Below, piece after piece: positions 52,232 to 61,517 of a stretch of DNA of 64,000 nucleotides. Location: the NCBI RefSeq assembly GCF_010820665.1, contig NZ_JAAIKC010000014.1:62001-126000 (forward strand). Direction: 5' to 3'. Position 1 is the stretch's first letter. Every line of letters begins with the position of its first letter. Under the pieces are notes generated by a model, which made no database searches, was not told where the DNA came from, and worked only from the letters and a program-made list of their open reading frames with translations. The DNA comes from Paenibacillus sp. SYP-B3998 (GTDB lineage Bacteria; Bacillota; Bacilli; Paenibacillales; NBRC-103111). A program made the position numbers and the translations under genes.

Positions 52232-54019
52232 CTAAGCCTCGCTCACCTTCGCGAACTGTGTGTGGTACAGTCGTGCGTACAATCCTTCTTGCTCGAGGAG
52301 TTCGCTGTGCGTACCTCGCTCAACGACACTGCCTGCTTCAATCACAAGAATGTGATCGGCCGCAAGTACCGTAGAGAGCCGATGCGCGATCACAAGCGTC
52401 GTGCGCCCCTGCATCAGCTCCTCTAGCGCCGCCTGCACATAGGACTCGGATTCCGAGTCCAAGTGTGAGGTTGCCTCATCGAGGATGAGGATGCGCGGGC
52501 GCTTGAGGATCGCGCGCGCGATCGCGATCCGCTGACGTTCGCCGCCCGAGAGTCGGTGTCCGCGCTCGCCTACCATCGTGTCGTACCCTTCAGGGAGCGA
52601 CGCGATGAAATCATGGATGTAGGCCTGACGGCAGGCCTCCTCCATCTCCTCACGCGTGGCGTCTGGCTTCGCGAAGCGCAAGTTATCGCCGATCGTCGCA
52701 TGAAACAGGAACGACTCCTGCGTCACGTAAGCGATTGTGCTGCGGAGCGAAGCTAACTGAACGTCGCGTACGTTCACACCATCCACTTCGACGTCACCCG
52801 AAGTTGGATCATACAATCGAGCGATCATCCCGATCAAAGTTGATTTCCCCGCGCCACTTGGCCCGACGAGCGCAACCATTTCTCCTGGCTGCGCCTCGAA
52901 CGTCACATCGCGCAGCGCATACTGTCCGGGCTGATAAGCAAAGGAAACCTGCTTATACGCCACAGCGCCTGCGACTTGTGTCAGCTGCCGCGCGTCAGGG
53001 GCATCTTGGACATCGGGAACCATGTCCTGATACTCGAAAATACGCTGAAATACACCCAGCGCCGTAGCAAGCTCCACCTGCAGGTTCAGCAGCGTGGCGA
53101 CAGGCATGTACAAACGGCCGAGATAGGCCGCGAAAGCAACAATCGCGCCAAGCGTCATATTTCCGCTTATGACGGAGTAACCCCCGTACATGTAAATAAT
53201 TGCTGTACCTAGCGGTCCAAGCGTATTCGTTGCCATACCGAACCAACGGCCTACCAGATTAAGCCGCAGCTCCAAATCCATAACCTTTTGATTCATGGCT
53301 TTGAATTCCACTTCCTGCTGGCGCTCTCTACCGAAGATACGCGTTAATAAAGCTCCTGAAATCCCAAAGCTTTCCCCGAGCTGAGCCGCGATATCTGAGC
53401 GTACTTTTTGCGTTTGCGTGCGCAGTTCCTTCCGCACCTTGGATACTTTTTTCACTGGCAGCACAAATAATGGAAGAATGATCATCGAGATAATAGCTAG
53501 CTTCCAATCTAACGCAAACAAAATACCTATTGTCGTAGCTACAACCACGATTTGCGTTATGGAAGATACAACGAGGGAAGTAACCACGCTCTGGACAGCC
53601 TGCACATCGCCTGTAATTCGCTGGACGATTTCACCAGATCGGGCATCCGTAAAAAAAGCCATCGACTGTCGCTGCAAATTTTGAAATAGCGACTGCCCCA
53701 AGTCACGAATAACACCTTGGGTTACTTTCGTGTTCAAATGATTTTGCCAGACACCCAGCACACCGCTCATAACGGGAAGCAGAAGCATGAGCAGCGCCAT
53801 TCCCGCCAGCAACCGCATATTCCCTTGCGGAATCGCTGTATCAATAATTTCTTTCATGACAAGAGGCGGGATTAATCCAATGACAGCGGCAAGCAGCGCC
53901 AACCCTACAATAACAAGCAATTGTCCCCAATAGCCTTGAAATAACAATAAAATTCTACGAACAGACACATCTTTTAGCTTTGCTTTTGGGCGATTTGTCC
54001 TATCGGATAGTCGGCCCAT
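52232..54019 (-). CDS. ABC exporter, fused permease-ATPase
   Basis: A 595-residue half-transporter of the MsbA/BmrA type that works as a homodimer or heterodimer. Six helices in residues about 30-320 form the ABC transporter transmembrane domain; the ATPase follows with Walker A GPSGAGKST, Q-loop YVTQESFLF, signature LSGGERQR, Walker B ILILDEAT and H-loop IAHRLST. Start is ATG 54019, six bases after AGGTGG; ATG 54037 is possible. The ATPase part is much richer in G+C than the membrane part. Substrate unknown. Confidence 0.93.
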   Translation of the reverse strand: MGRLSDRTNRPKAKLKDVSVRRILLLFQGYWGQLLVIVGLALLAAVIGLIPPLVMKEIIDTAIPQGNMRLLAGMALLMLLLPVMSGVLGVWQNHLNTKVTQGVIRDLGQSLFQNLQRQSMAFFTDARSGEIVQRITGDVQAVQSVVTSLVVSSITQIVVVATTIGILFALDWKLAIISMIILPLFVLPVKKVSKVRKELRTQTQKVRSDIAAQLGESFGISGALLTRIFGRERQQEVEFKAMNQKVMDLELRLNLVGRWFGMATNTLGPLGTAIIYMYGGYSVISGNMTLGAIVAFAAYLGRLYMPVATLLNLQVELATALGVFQRIFEYQDMVPDVQDAPDARQLTQVAGAVAYKQVSFAYQPGQYALRDVTFEAQPGEMVALVGPSGAGKSTLIGMIARLYDPTSGDVEVDGVNVRDVQLASLRSTIAYVTQESFLFHATIGDNLRFAKPDATREEMEEACRQAYIHDFIASLPEGYDTMVGERGHRLSGGERQRIAIARAILKRPRILILDEATSHLDSESESYVQAALEELMQGRTTLVIAHRLSTVLAADHILVIEAGSVVERGTHSELLEQEGLYARLYHTQFAKVSEA

Positions 54020-54083
54020 ATCCCCACCTGGTCTCATTTACCTTCACACTCCGTTCTACAACACAGCTGCCAATACTCATTGA

Positions 54084-54131
54084 TTTGATTAAACCTTGCC
54101 CTGATTTCTCATGGTTTAAGGTTTAATCAAA
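54084..54131. repeat. 14-bp perfect inverted repeat between yyaC and the ABC exporter
   Basis: TTTGATTAAACCTT (54084-54097) and AAGGTTTAATCAAA (54118-54131) frame a 20-base loop; the right arm includes the yyaC stop codon. No T-run follows, so it may be a weak terminator for yyaC or an operator for the exporter. Confidence 0.6.
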
Positions 54132-54693
54132 TTTGTATCATCATATCATTTTGGATACCCTTTATCGGAAAAGCATGCTTGATTGCATCCGTAACTTCCC
54201 TCGCCATGGCTAACACACGATGCAGCGAAGTCGTTTGAAGAATCGCGTATTGCTTCGGACCATCCGCATTTACCATTGCGGCAATTGTATAATCGCCGAC
54301 AGGCGGAAGCCGTTTTCCCACTGATTTACCGGGTAAAAGCGGCTGATTCGATATCTGATATAACCCCACAGATTGCTTTTGTCCCAAACAAGCATCGATC
54401 GCAATAACGACACTGCCTTGCGGTATTTCACTGAGACGAACAACCATGTTGCTTGCATCGCATGGCGCCTCTAGCGTGCCGATGACGAATGGATATCCCG
54501 CTTCCTTCAACGCAGAACCTACGAGAGGACCTAAGGCGTCGCCGGTCGATCGATCCGTTCCTATACAGACAAAAGCGATTGCTTCCGTCTCCCTAAAGCT
54601 CGCCTGACTCATCTCCTTGAGAAACAAGGGGAGCTGTTCCCCGTTCATTTTCACCCAAAATTGCTCCTGCATGCCAACTCGATCTTCCCTCAT
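54127..54693 (-). CDS. yyaC: Spore protein YyaC (GPR-like, DUF1256)
   Basis: A 188-residue protein of the YyaC family, related to the germination protease fold and found in spore formers. Signatures: FVCIGTDRSTGDALGPLVG, GTLEAPCDASNM, VIAIDACLGQ, LPPVGDYTIAAMVN. ATG 54693 lies seven bases after AGGAGGG; upstream codons are not used. Divergent from the glycosyltransferase gene. Confidence 0.92.
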   Translation of the reverse strand: MREDRVGMQEQFWVKMNGEQLPLFLKEMSQASFRETEAIAFVCIGTDRSTGDALGPLVGSALKEAGYPFVIGTLEAPCDASNMVVRLSEIPQGSVVIAIDACLGQKQSVGLYQISNQPLLPGKSVGKRLPPVGDYTIAAMVNADGPKQYAILQTTSLHRVLAMAREVTDAIKHAFPIKGIQNDMMIQI

Positions 54694-54788
54694 CAGTTGC
54701 CCTCCTTGCACCTTCAGGATCATTGCTCCGAACTCCCGATGAATGATATAATGCCTTCAAATTCTATTCTTTCATAAGGAGGTGCACC

Positions 54789-55958
54789 ATGTCCACCCTC
54801 GGAATTATCGCAATCCTGACCCTCCTTTACTGGATATTCATGACGTTGGATACCTACAAAGGCTTGCACCTGCTGCGTACTCTACCCAGATCGACGAAGC
54901 AGCTGGACAAGCCTCCGCTCGTTTCTGTCATCATTGCTGCCAAAGAAGAAGAGAATACCATCCTTGAAACCGTTCAACATCTTCTTTCTCAAAACTACCC
55001 TCGCCTAGAAATTATCGCCGTGAATGACCGTTCTCAAGATGCAACTGGCGTGAAACTAGATGAGCTTCGCAGATGGTCTGAGCGCAAAGAGGGCATACGT
55101 ACCCCCTTACAAATCATTCACATTACCCATTTGCCTGTTGGATGGCTCGGTAAAAACCATGCGCTCTATCAAGGCTATCTTCAAGCCCGAGGCCAGTACT
55201 TGCTGTTTACAGATGCGGATATTATTTTCTCGCCAACAACAATATCCGATGCAACTGCTTATATGCAGGAGAACGACGTCCAGCATCTTACCCTATCCCC
55301 GAACATGATTGCCCGTGGCGCTCTGCTACGCGGATTCGTCCATTTCTTTCTCTTTTCGTTCTCCCTGTTTGTGCGTCCTTGGCGCGCTAATAAAGACGAC
55401 TCCCGCCGTCAAGGCATCGGCATAGGAGCTTTTAACATGGTCAGCCGTAAAGCCTATGATGCGATCGGCACCCATAAAGCCATTGCCCTGCGACCTGATG
55501 ATGACCTGCAGCTTGGGATTTCCCTGAAACGCGCAGGCTTCCGACAAAGAATGCTATCTGGCAAGCACACCCTTCAGGTAGAATGGTACCGCTCCCTCAG
55601 AGAGGCGATAACGGGTTTAGAGAAAAACTTATTTTCCGGTTTTCGCTACAGCTACTCCATTGCCATACTCGCCTGTCTGGGACAATTGTTTTTCTTTATT
55701 TTCCCGTGGCTTGGTCTACTGTTCCTATGGGATTGGAGAGGCGTCCTCTTTAGCCTAACTGTCATTTTGCAAATCTGGCTGTATCGGTTGCTCATTGACC
55801 GTATCGTGGGCAAACGAGGCAGCGAAGCCTACCAGCTACCTGTAAGCGCAGCACTGCTGCTTTATACGATCATTCGCTCGGTGTGGCTTACTTGGAAACA
55901 GGGTGGCATCTATTGGAGAGGAACGTTCTACTCACTGCGCGAATTAAGGAAGAAGTAA
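54789..55958 (+). CDS. Glycosyltransferase family 2 (CrtQ-like) membrane protein
   Basis: A 389-residue enzyme with an N-terminal helix, a GT-A domain (VSVIIAAKEEENTILETVQHLLSQNYPRLEIIAVND; DADIIF as DxD; later RPDDDLQLGISLKRAG) and three to four C-terminal helices. Resembles CrtQ-type glycosyltransferases, which act on lipid or carotenoid acceptors. GGAGGTG precedes the ATG. The next gene begins right after its stop. Confidence 0.88.
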   Translation: MSTLGIIAILTLLYWIFMTLDTYKGLHLLRTLPRSTKQLDKPPLVSVIIAAKEEENTILETVQHLLSQNYPRLEIIAVNDRSQDATGVKLDELRRWSERKEGIRTPLQIIHITHLPVGWLGKNHALYQGYLQARGQYLLFTDADIIFSPTTISDATAYMQENDVQHLTLSPNMIARGALLRGFVHFFLFSFSLFVRPWRANKDDSRRQGIGIGAFNMVSRKAYDAIGTHKAIALRPDDDLQLGISLKRAGFRQRMLSGKHTLQVEWYRSLREAITGLEKNLFSGFRYSYSIAILACLGQLFFFIFPWLGLLFLWDWRGVLFSLTVILQIWLYRLLIDRIVGKRGSEAYQLPVSAALLLYTIIRSVWLTWKQGGIYWRGTFYSLRELRKK

Positions 55959-55982
55959 GTGTTAGAAAGGATGGGATCTGGT

Positions 55983-57443
55983 ATGCGTATGCCTTTACAA
56001 CGGTTCAAAACATTTGTGCACCCAGGAATCTTAAACTGGCTATTCATAGCTGCCATCGCCATTCCAGCTTCTGCTTCCGCCCAAGACTCTGTTCAAACCC
56101 AAAGTCGAACAGTTTCCTATAATGGCAAAAATTTTAGCGCGCAGTGGATAACTGTTGATCTTACTGATCCTTATATTCGTGTGAAGCCCGTCCTAGCTGA
56201 GGCTGGCATCGGTCATGACGAATCGTTCAGCTCTATGATGACGCGAAGTCATGCACTAGCAGGTATAAATGGTACTTTTTTTGATGCTTACGAAAAAGAC
56301 GACACCAAACGGTATCCAAACGGCTTGCTCATTGGCTCAGGTGAAATCGTACACTCTGGCAGTAATCCTGCTTTTCTCCTACTTGCCAACAAAACCGCCA
56401 GCTTGCACCGTATCGAAACCGAACAAAAAGTCAGCGTTACCCATAACGGAGATACCTATACATTTGCGTCTTGGGGTGTGAATAAATACTACGGGGACTC
56501 CGTTAACGACCAAATCGTCTGGTATACTGGGGCTTTTGGCAAGCAGATTGATTTTCCAAACTCGACCAAGGTCGTCGTTCAAAAGGGACAAATCACAATA
56601 GTGACCCAAGAGGCTATCGATATTCCAGAGGATGGGCAGATATGCCTAATTGGCAATAGCACGAACAACACTACCTACGTGCTGCCGAATATCCACATTG
56701 GGGATTCCATGAAGCTAGCAACGGCTGTCTCTGATCAGGATTCCGGTTCAATCTTTGCACTCCCAGCTATAGATGCTGCTATTGGGGCAGGGCCGCTTCT
56801 TCTAAACGGTGGTGCCGTCGACATTGATGCTGCGCGAGATGGCTTTACCGATCCGAAAATTACGACCAATGCCAACGTACGGAGTTTCATCGGCGTGGAT
56901 GGTTCCCAACAGCTGATCATGGGCACGCTGTCCTCTGCGACGCTTTTGGATATGGCACATGTCCTGCTACAGCTAGGTTTAACGGATGCGATGAATGTTG
57001 ATGGGGGTGCAAGTTCTGCCTTATACGCCAATGGATCGATCCTGCGAAAACCAGGACGTGCGCTTAGTAATGCACTTGTTGTGGAACGCTTAGACCATCA
57101 ACAAATCCAAATCGAGGTTAATGAACAGTTTGTCCATGAGTTTAGAGGGTATTTACTTAGAGAAACAAGCATGGTGCCCTTCCGTGGGATTCTAGAAAGA
57201 ATCGGAGCGCAATTTACTTGGAATGAAACGAATCGAACGTTAACCGTGCAATATGGCGCCAACCGCCTTCAACTGCAACCGGATCAACCCGTGATGATCT
57301 GGAATGGTAAATCTGTTCCTCTTGACGAAGCGCCGACAATTGTAGACAGTCATATCTATATGCCGCTTCGTGCAATTATTGAATCGCTTGGCGGTCAAAT
57401 CAAATGGAATTCTCAGCTCTATCGAGCATCGCTTACTTTTTAA
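55983..57443 (+). CDS. Exported phosphodiester glycosidase (NAGPA) with CuAO_N stalk
   Basis: A 486-residue secreted protein. Signal peptide ends near ASASAQ; residues about 70-350 form a NAGPA-type phosphodiester glycosidase domain (GINGTFFDAY, AIGAGPLLLNGG, FIGVDGSQQLIMG, DAMNVDGGASSALY); the last 110 residues are a copper-amine-oxidase-N-like stalk (RETSMVPFRGILERIGAQFTWNE; MPLRAIIESLGGQIKWN). Likely acts on phosphodiester-linked sugars of wall polymers. Exact start is unclear. It follows the glycosyltransferase and overlaps the convergent 57440 gene by four bases. Confidence 0.88.
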   Translation: MRMPLQRFKTFVHPGILNWLFIAAIAIPASASAQDSVQTQSRTVSYNGKNFSAQWITVDLTDPYIRVKPVLAEAGIGHDESFSSMMTRSHALAGINGTFFDAYEKDDTKRYPNGLLIGSGEIVHSGSNPAFLLLANKTASLHRIETEQKVSVTHNGDTYTFASWGVNKYYGDSVNDQIVWYTGAFGKQIDFPNSTKVVVQKGQITIVTQEAIDIPEDGQICLIGNSTNNTTYVLPNIHIGDSMKLATAVSDQDSGSIFALPAIDAAIGAGPLLLNGGAVDIDAARDGFTDPKITTNANVRSFIGVDGSQQLIMGTLSSATLLDMAHVLLQLGLTDAMNVDGGASSALYANGSILRKPGRALSNALVVERLDHQQIQIEVNEQFVHEFRGYLLRETSMVPFRGILERIGAQFTWNETNRTLTVQYGANRLQLQPDQPVMIWNGKSVPLDEAPTIVDSHIYMPLRAIIESLGGQIKWNSQLYRASLTF

Positions 57444-58144
57444 TGAACCCGGTTCATACGTACAATTCGATAATATAATTGGCCACTTACTTGCTGTTCC
57501 ACTTCCAGATACCCTTCTACATGCACATAATCCCCAGTTATAAAAGTCGATGCATCGGAAGACTGGGCGTGCGTCATGAACAGCAAAGCGGCTTTTTCGT
57601 TTCCTACCACGAATCCTACTTGTTCCTTTACCTGAAACTTATCAAGCACAACCCCATGGTGAGACCTTGCAATATGATGAAATCGCCATGTCCCCTCTTC
57701 TTTATTCATAAAATAAAGCACGCGATTTCGATGTTGATTGCTGAACTCTCTCGTTACACCAATCATACAAATATTACCGCTCAACATAAGGAACTCATCA
57801 ACTTCATAGGATTTTAAGCGAAGACGCTGCATATTTTTTTGCTGAATATAGGTTTCCATCTCTTCTACTGTACGTTGATCTCTAGCATCCTGCTTCGTGG
57901 CGTAAAATACTTCTCTTATAAACGTGTCCGTCTGCAGGCTGCGTGCTCCCCGGAAATTGTTATACGTTCCGAAAAAGCGGCGAATGACATCCAGAATCTC
58001 CACTGGAATCTCAGACACAATTTCTTTTGTAACCATCGTACCGATGGAATCGGATTGTTTTCTTTTATGAAACCATTGTTTCCAGACACTCAATTGCATA
58101 CCGAAATGTGTCACCTGCTTTCTTTCTTCCAAACATTCCTTCAT
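57440..58144 (-). CDS. Hypothetical protein (about 230 residues)
   Basis: An unrecognised soluble protein. The middle (LMLSGNICMIGVTREFSNQHRN, LYFMNKEEGTWRFHHIA) looks like an NTF2/SnoaL-type beta sheet, and the end (FITGDYVHVEGYLEVEQQ) like an OB-type strand set; both are impressions only. Start is uncertain: ATG 58144, a GTG ten codons later, or ATG 58099 after AGGTGA. Convergent overlap of four bases with the preceding gene. Confidence 0.6.
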   Translation of the reverse strand: MKECLEERKQVTHFGMQLSVWKQWFHKRKQSDSIGTMVTKEIVSEIPVEILDVIRRFFGTYNNFRGARSLQTDTFIREVFYATKQDARDQRTVEEMETYIQQKNMQRLRLKSYEVDEFLMLSGNICMIGVTREFSNQHRNRVLYFMNKEEGTWRFHHIARSHHGVVLDKFQVKEQVGFVVGNEKAALLFMTHAQSSDASTFITGDYVHVEGYLEVEQQVSGQLYYRIVRMNRVH

Positions 58145-58193
58145 TATAGGCCAAAATCAATAAAAATTCGATAAAAATCGCATGATTTCGCAC

Positions 58194-58254
58194 AAAAAAA
58201 GAAACGCCTGCTTACTATGCTTTCATTTGAAAGAATCATAGGAAACAAGCGTTC
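58194..58254 (-). terminator. Terminator of the NlpC/P60 hydrolase gene
   Basis: GAACGCTTGTTTCCTATGA / ATAGTAAGCAGGCGTTTC imperfect stem with a long loop followed by seven T residues on the minus strand. Confidence 0.8.
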
Positions 58255-58268
58255 GATATGGAATTCGT

Positions 58269-59147
58269 TTACAATACTCTTTTCGCTCCAACATACCTGG
58301 CGCTCCAATAGGAGCTACCAAGGCTTTCAACTGTAACGCCTCTTGATGTAGTCGAAGAAATGAATTCATTATTACCGACATAAATACCCACATGATTAAT
58401 AGATTTTGAGGCGAAAAAAACGAGATCTCCTACCTTCAAATCTGTCACAGAGGTTCCGGCTTCACTATGCATTTCCCCCGATGTTCTTGGGAGGTCTATG
58501 CCTTTAGCTTGGAAAACATAACGGACAAAGCCCGAGCAATCGAAACCACTTGGCGTTGTTCCTCCCCATGCGTAGGGTACACCCCTATACGCATTTGCCG
58601 TTTGCACGATTTGATCCGTCATAGAAGGAGCTGGTGGTGCAGCCGGAGGGGGTGGCGGAGCAATCCAAGCAGGATTATGCGATTTGCCATCCACATTCAC
58701 AATAGCAATTTCGTTGGGCTCGTTCCACTCCATCGCAGAACCGAACGTCTCCGTAATGAAGCGCAGAGGAACGTATGTATTCCCTTGATGCAGTGTCGGG
58801 CTGCTTTCCAAGTTAATTTTCTTGCTGTTAACAATTGCTTGCTGCTCATCCGTTGTCAGCATGATCGCCTGCTGCTTGCTCTTCAGCGTTACGACAACCT
58901 CGTCCCCTTGCTTCGCCCAGCCTACTTGGTAACCCAACTTCTCCGAAAGAACACGGAGCGGAACTTGAAGACTACCTTTCGTATCGATAAAAGGCTGAAC
59001 TTCTGGAAACTGTACAATCTCATCGTTAATCTGAACTTTGACCGGCAGCGAGGATGAAGCTGCTTGAGCGGATGACACCGCGAATACAGGTACTGCGGCG
59101 CAGATGAATGCGCTTGAACAAATAAGACGTTTCGTAAAAAATTTCAA
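58269..59147 (-). CDS. Exported NlpC/P60 (C40) cell-wall hydrolase with stalk domain
   Basis: A 292-residue secreted peptidase that cuts peptidoglycan stem peptides. Signal peptide residues 1-30 (SAQAA); a copper-amine-oxidase-N-like stalk (about 35-152: QVPLRVLSEKLGYQVGWAKQ, VPLRFITETFGSAMEWNE); a Pro-rich linker (PPPPPAAPPAP); and the NlpC/P60 domain with Cys204 (FDCSGFV) and His252 (NHVGIYVG). The start is TTG 59147, eight bases after GGAGG. The leader is a c-di-AMP riboswitch, so synthesis follows the cell's osmotic/wall state. Confidence 0.93.
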   Translation of the reverse strand: MKFFTKRLICSSAFICAAVPVFAVSSAQAASSSLPVKVQINDEIVQFPEVQPFIDTKGSLQVPLRVLSEKLGYQVGWAKQGDEVVVTLKSKQQAIMLTTDEQQAIVNSKKINLESSPTLHQGNTYVPLRFITETFGSAMEWNEPNEIAIVNVDGKSHNPAWIAPPPPPAAPPAPSMTDQIVQTANAYRGVPYAWGGTTPSGFDCSGFVRYVFQAKGIDLPRTSGEMHSEAGTSVTDLKVGDLVFFASKSINHVGIYVGNNEFISSTTSRGVTVESLGSSYWSARYVGAKRVL

Positions 59148-59164
59148 ACAGCTTGCCTCCTTGA

Positions 59165-59300
59165 AGCCTCCGAGGTTAGTTGACGGGTTCGGGAAGAGGT
59201 TTCCCTAGCTCACCCAGCAAAGCTGGACGATCATTCACCCCAAGTAAAGAAGTCCCCCGTACCAGAGCTTTTGCTGCTCTGAGATTCGGCATTTTTTATC
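59165..59300 (-). ncRNA. ydaO/yuaA-type c-di-AMP riboswitch
   Basis: On the minus strand the leader contains, in order, the conserved blocks TGCCGAATC, GGTACGGGGGAC, TTGGGGTGAAT, GGGAAACC, CGAACCCGTCA and ACTAACCTCGGAGGC, the known core of the ydaO class. It ends at the ribosome binding site of an NlpC/P60 gene, the usual target of this class. No separate terminator stem is seen between aptamer and start, so it may act on translation. Confidence 0.88.
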
Positions 59301-59393
59301 TCTGATAGACTAGCACAGTTCGAGCTCGATTTACAACTTTTGCAAGGTGGTAACTTTTCCCTAAAGGTGACTATGAGGAAGGACATCCACTTG

Positions 59394-60428
59394 TTATGCC
59401 TTTGATTTAGCAAGCAAATACAAGAAATAAGGAGCCCCAATAATAGCAACAACGATGCCTGTAGGAATCTCAGATGGCTGTAGAATCATACGAGCGAGCA
59501 AATCCGCGATAATTAATAACAACCCTCCGGCTAGCGCAGAGGCAGGCAGTAAATATTGATGTTTGGATCCAACTAGCTGCCGGGCCAAATGTGGACCTAC
59601 AAGGCCAACGAAGCTGATGCCACCGCCAATGGCTACGCAAGCTCCGGCTAAAGCAACGGAACAAGAAAGAAGAACAAAGCGCTCAGCGCCTACTTTAGAG
59701 CCTAGGCTTATGGCTAACGGATCACCGAGTGTTAGCACATTGAGCGAACGCGCTTTGTAGAAAATGAACGGCAACAAAACGGCAAGCCATGGCAGAAGAG
59801 CCATAACAAACTTCCAGTTCGATCCCCAAATGCTGCCTGCTAACCATACCGCAACGAATTGATAATCGTTCGGATCCAATCTGATCGTCAACACGATCAT
59901 CGCGGCACTGATCCCAGCTGCTATGGCAATCCCGGATAAAATCATTCGTTTCGGCGAAATTCCTCGATGTTTATCAATCGAGAGCAGGAAGATAAGCGCA
60001 GCTGCCGTTCCAGCACCAAGCATCGCCAACATCGGCAAGAAGAAGACGGGTACAGCTTGATTATTCGGGTAAAAGGCAATGAAGAGAACCACCATCAAGC
60101 CAGCGCCAGCGTTAATACCGAGAATACCTGGGTCAGCGAGTGAGTTCCGCGTAATCCCCTGCAAAATACAACCTGATACGGCTAATCCAGCTCCAACCAA
60201 AACCGAAATAACAATTCGCGGCAGCCGGAATTCGAATAGAATAAGACTCTGTTTCGGTGTTCCACCACCAAACAAGGTTTTAAATACCTCGATGGGTGAT
60301 AATCGAATATACCCTGAATTCATACTGATCATAAAGACGGCAACGATCAACAGACCAAGAAGCGTCATGACCAACATAGCTCGCGTTTTTCTTTGTTTTT
60401 CTATTCGTGAAACGTGAGACAATGCCAC
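59394..60428 (-). CDS. Iron-siderophore ABC permease, FecCD family
   Basis: A 344-residue permease with about nine to ten helices. Typical segments: RLPRIVISVLVGAGLAVSGCILQGITRNSLADPGILGINAGA and GGISFVGLVGPHLARQLVGS (loop to the ATPase). GTG start, overlapping the upstream permease stop by one base (TAGTG) behind GGAGGG. Second gene of a Fur-controlled pair; forms the importer channel with the first permease. Confidence 0.93.
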   Translation of the reverse strand: MALSHVSRIEKQRKTRAMLVMTLLGLLIVAVFMISMNSGYIRLSPIEVFKTLFGGGTPKQSLILFEFRLPRIVISVLVGAGLAVSGCILQGITRNSLADPGILGINAGAGLMVVLFIAFYPNNQAVPVFFLPMLAMLGAGTAAALIFLLSIDKHRGISPKRMILSGIAIAAGISAAMIVLTIRLDPNDYQFVAVWLAGSIWGSNWKFVMALLPWLAVLLPFIFYKARSLNVLTLGDPLAISLGSKVGAERFVLLSCSVALAGACVAIGGGISFVGLVGPHLARQLVGSKHQYLLPASALAGGLLLIIADLLARMILQPSEIPTGIVVAIIGAPYFLYLLAKSKA

Positions 60429-61480
60429 TATAGCTCCCTCCTATCTCTACGTGTCAAATAGAGGAAAAATGGAACCCCGATGACAGCAATAAGCGCACCT
60501 ACTGGTGTTTCAAAAGGGGGATGAACCAGCCTAGCTCCGATATCAGCTAGCACCATCAGCAAGCTGCCGAGTACAGCTGAACAAGGTATAATCCACCGAT
60601 AGTCGACGCCGACCAACGCCCTCGCCGCGTGTGGAACCATCAACCCAACAAATCCGATTGAGCCAACGGAAGACACGGCTGCACCAGCAAGAATGAGAAC
60701 AACGATCACACAACCAAGCTTAACCAGCTTCGTACGTTGGCCTAAATTAGTTGCAATTTCTTCACCTAAGCTTAGCAGCGTAATGGAGCGTGATAACAGC
60801 AAAGAGCCAATCAGCCCTCCAATAATCCATGGAAACATGATCTTGATTTGCAACCACTTCGTGCCGGCTACGCCCCCTGCATACCAGAACGCAAGCTCTT
60901 GTCCTACTTTAAAGAAAATGGCAATCCCTTCACTCAGCGCTGCTAATAAAGCAGCGACAGCAGCCCCGGCTAAAGCCAAACGAACCGGAGTTAACCCCCC
61001 TTTGGCCATCGACCCTATCCCATAAACAAGCCCCGTTCCAACGGCAGCTCCCAAGAAGGAATACAGAATCAGTTGGTAGAACGGCAGCCCTGGGAAGAAA
61101 GCAAAACAAAGTGCTAGTACAAAACCAGCACCTGCATTTATGCCCAAAAGGCCTGTATCTGCCAGAGGATTACGTGTCATTCCCTGAAGAATAGCCCCTG
61201 CCACGGCAAAACATGAGCCAATTAACGCTCCTGCGAGTGCTCTAGGCAGCCGAAGCTCTTGAATGATTTGATGCTGGGTCACATTCGGGTTAAAGTGAAA
61301 GAGTGCCTCCCAAACTGTTCTTATACTAATGTCTGCGGCTCCCAGAGAAATGGATACACATAAACTGAGTGCAAGCGCGATACTCCCGCCAATAATAATA
61401 AGTGTTGCAGCAAGAGGTCGCGTCCGCAGATTGTTCACTTTGTCCGAGGCCGCTTGCTTCATATGGATATGCTGAGACAT
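60428..61480 (-). CDS. Iron-siderophore ABC permease, FecCD family
   Basis: A 350-residue permease paralogous to the next gene: RLPRALAGALIGSCFAVAGAILQGMTRNPLADTGLLGINAGA, and GSIGFVGLMVPHAARALVGVDYRW. AAGGAAGG precedes the ATG. First gene behind a Fur box. No binding-protein or ATPase gene lies next to the pair within the window, so those parts must be elsewhere or shared. Confidence 0.93.
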   Translation of the reverse strand: MSQHIHMKQAASDKVNNLRTRPLAATLIIIGGSIALALSLCVSISLGAADISIRTVWEALFHFNPNVTQHQIIQELRLPRALAGALIGSCFAVAGAILQGMTRNPLADTGLLGINAGAGFVLALCFAFFPGLPFYQLILYSFLGAAVGTGLVYGIGSMAKGGLTPVRLALAGAAVAALLAALSEGIAIFFKVGQELAFWYAGGVAGTKWLQIKIMFPWIIGGLIGSLLLSRSITLLSLGEEIATNLGQRTKLVKLGCVIVVLILAGAAVSSVGSIGFVGLMVPHAARALVGVDYRWIIPCSAVLGSLLMVLADIGARLVHPPFETPVGALIAVIGVPFFLYLTRRDRREL

Positions 61481-61517
61481 GACAATACCTTCCTTATCTC
61501 GATGATAGTCACTTTAT

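Noticed and set aside
58467-59057. 196-codon plus-strand frame opposite the NlpC/P60 gene
   Set aside because: Shadow frame; the minus strand encodes an intact signal peptide, stalk and catalytic domain.
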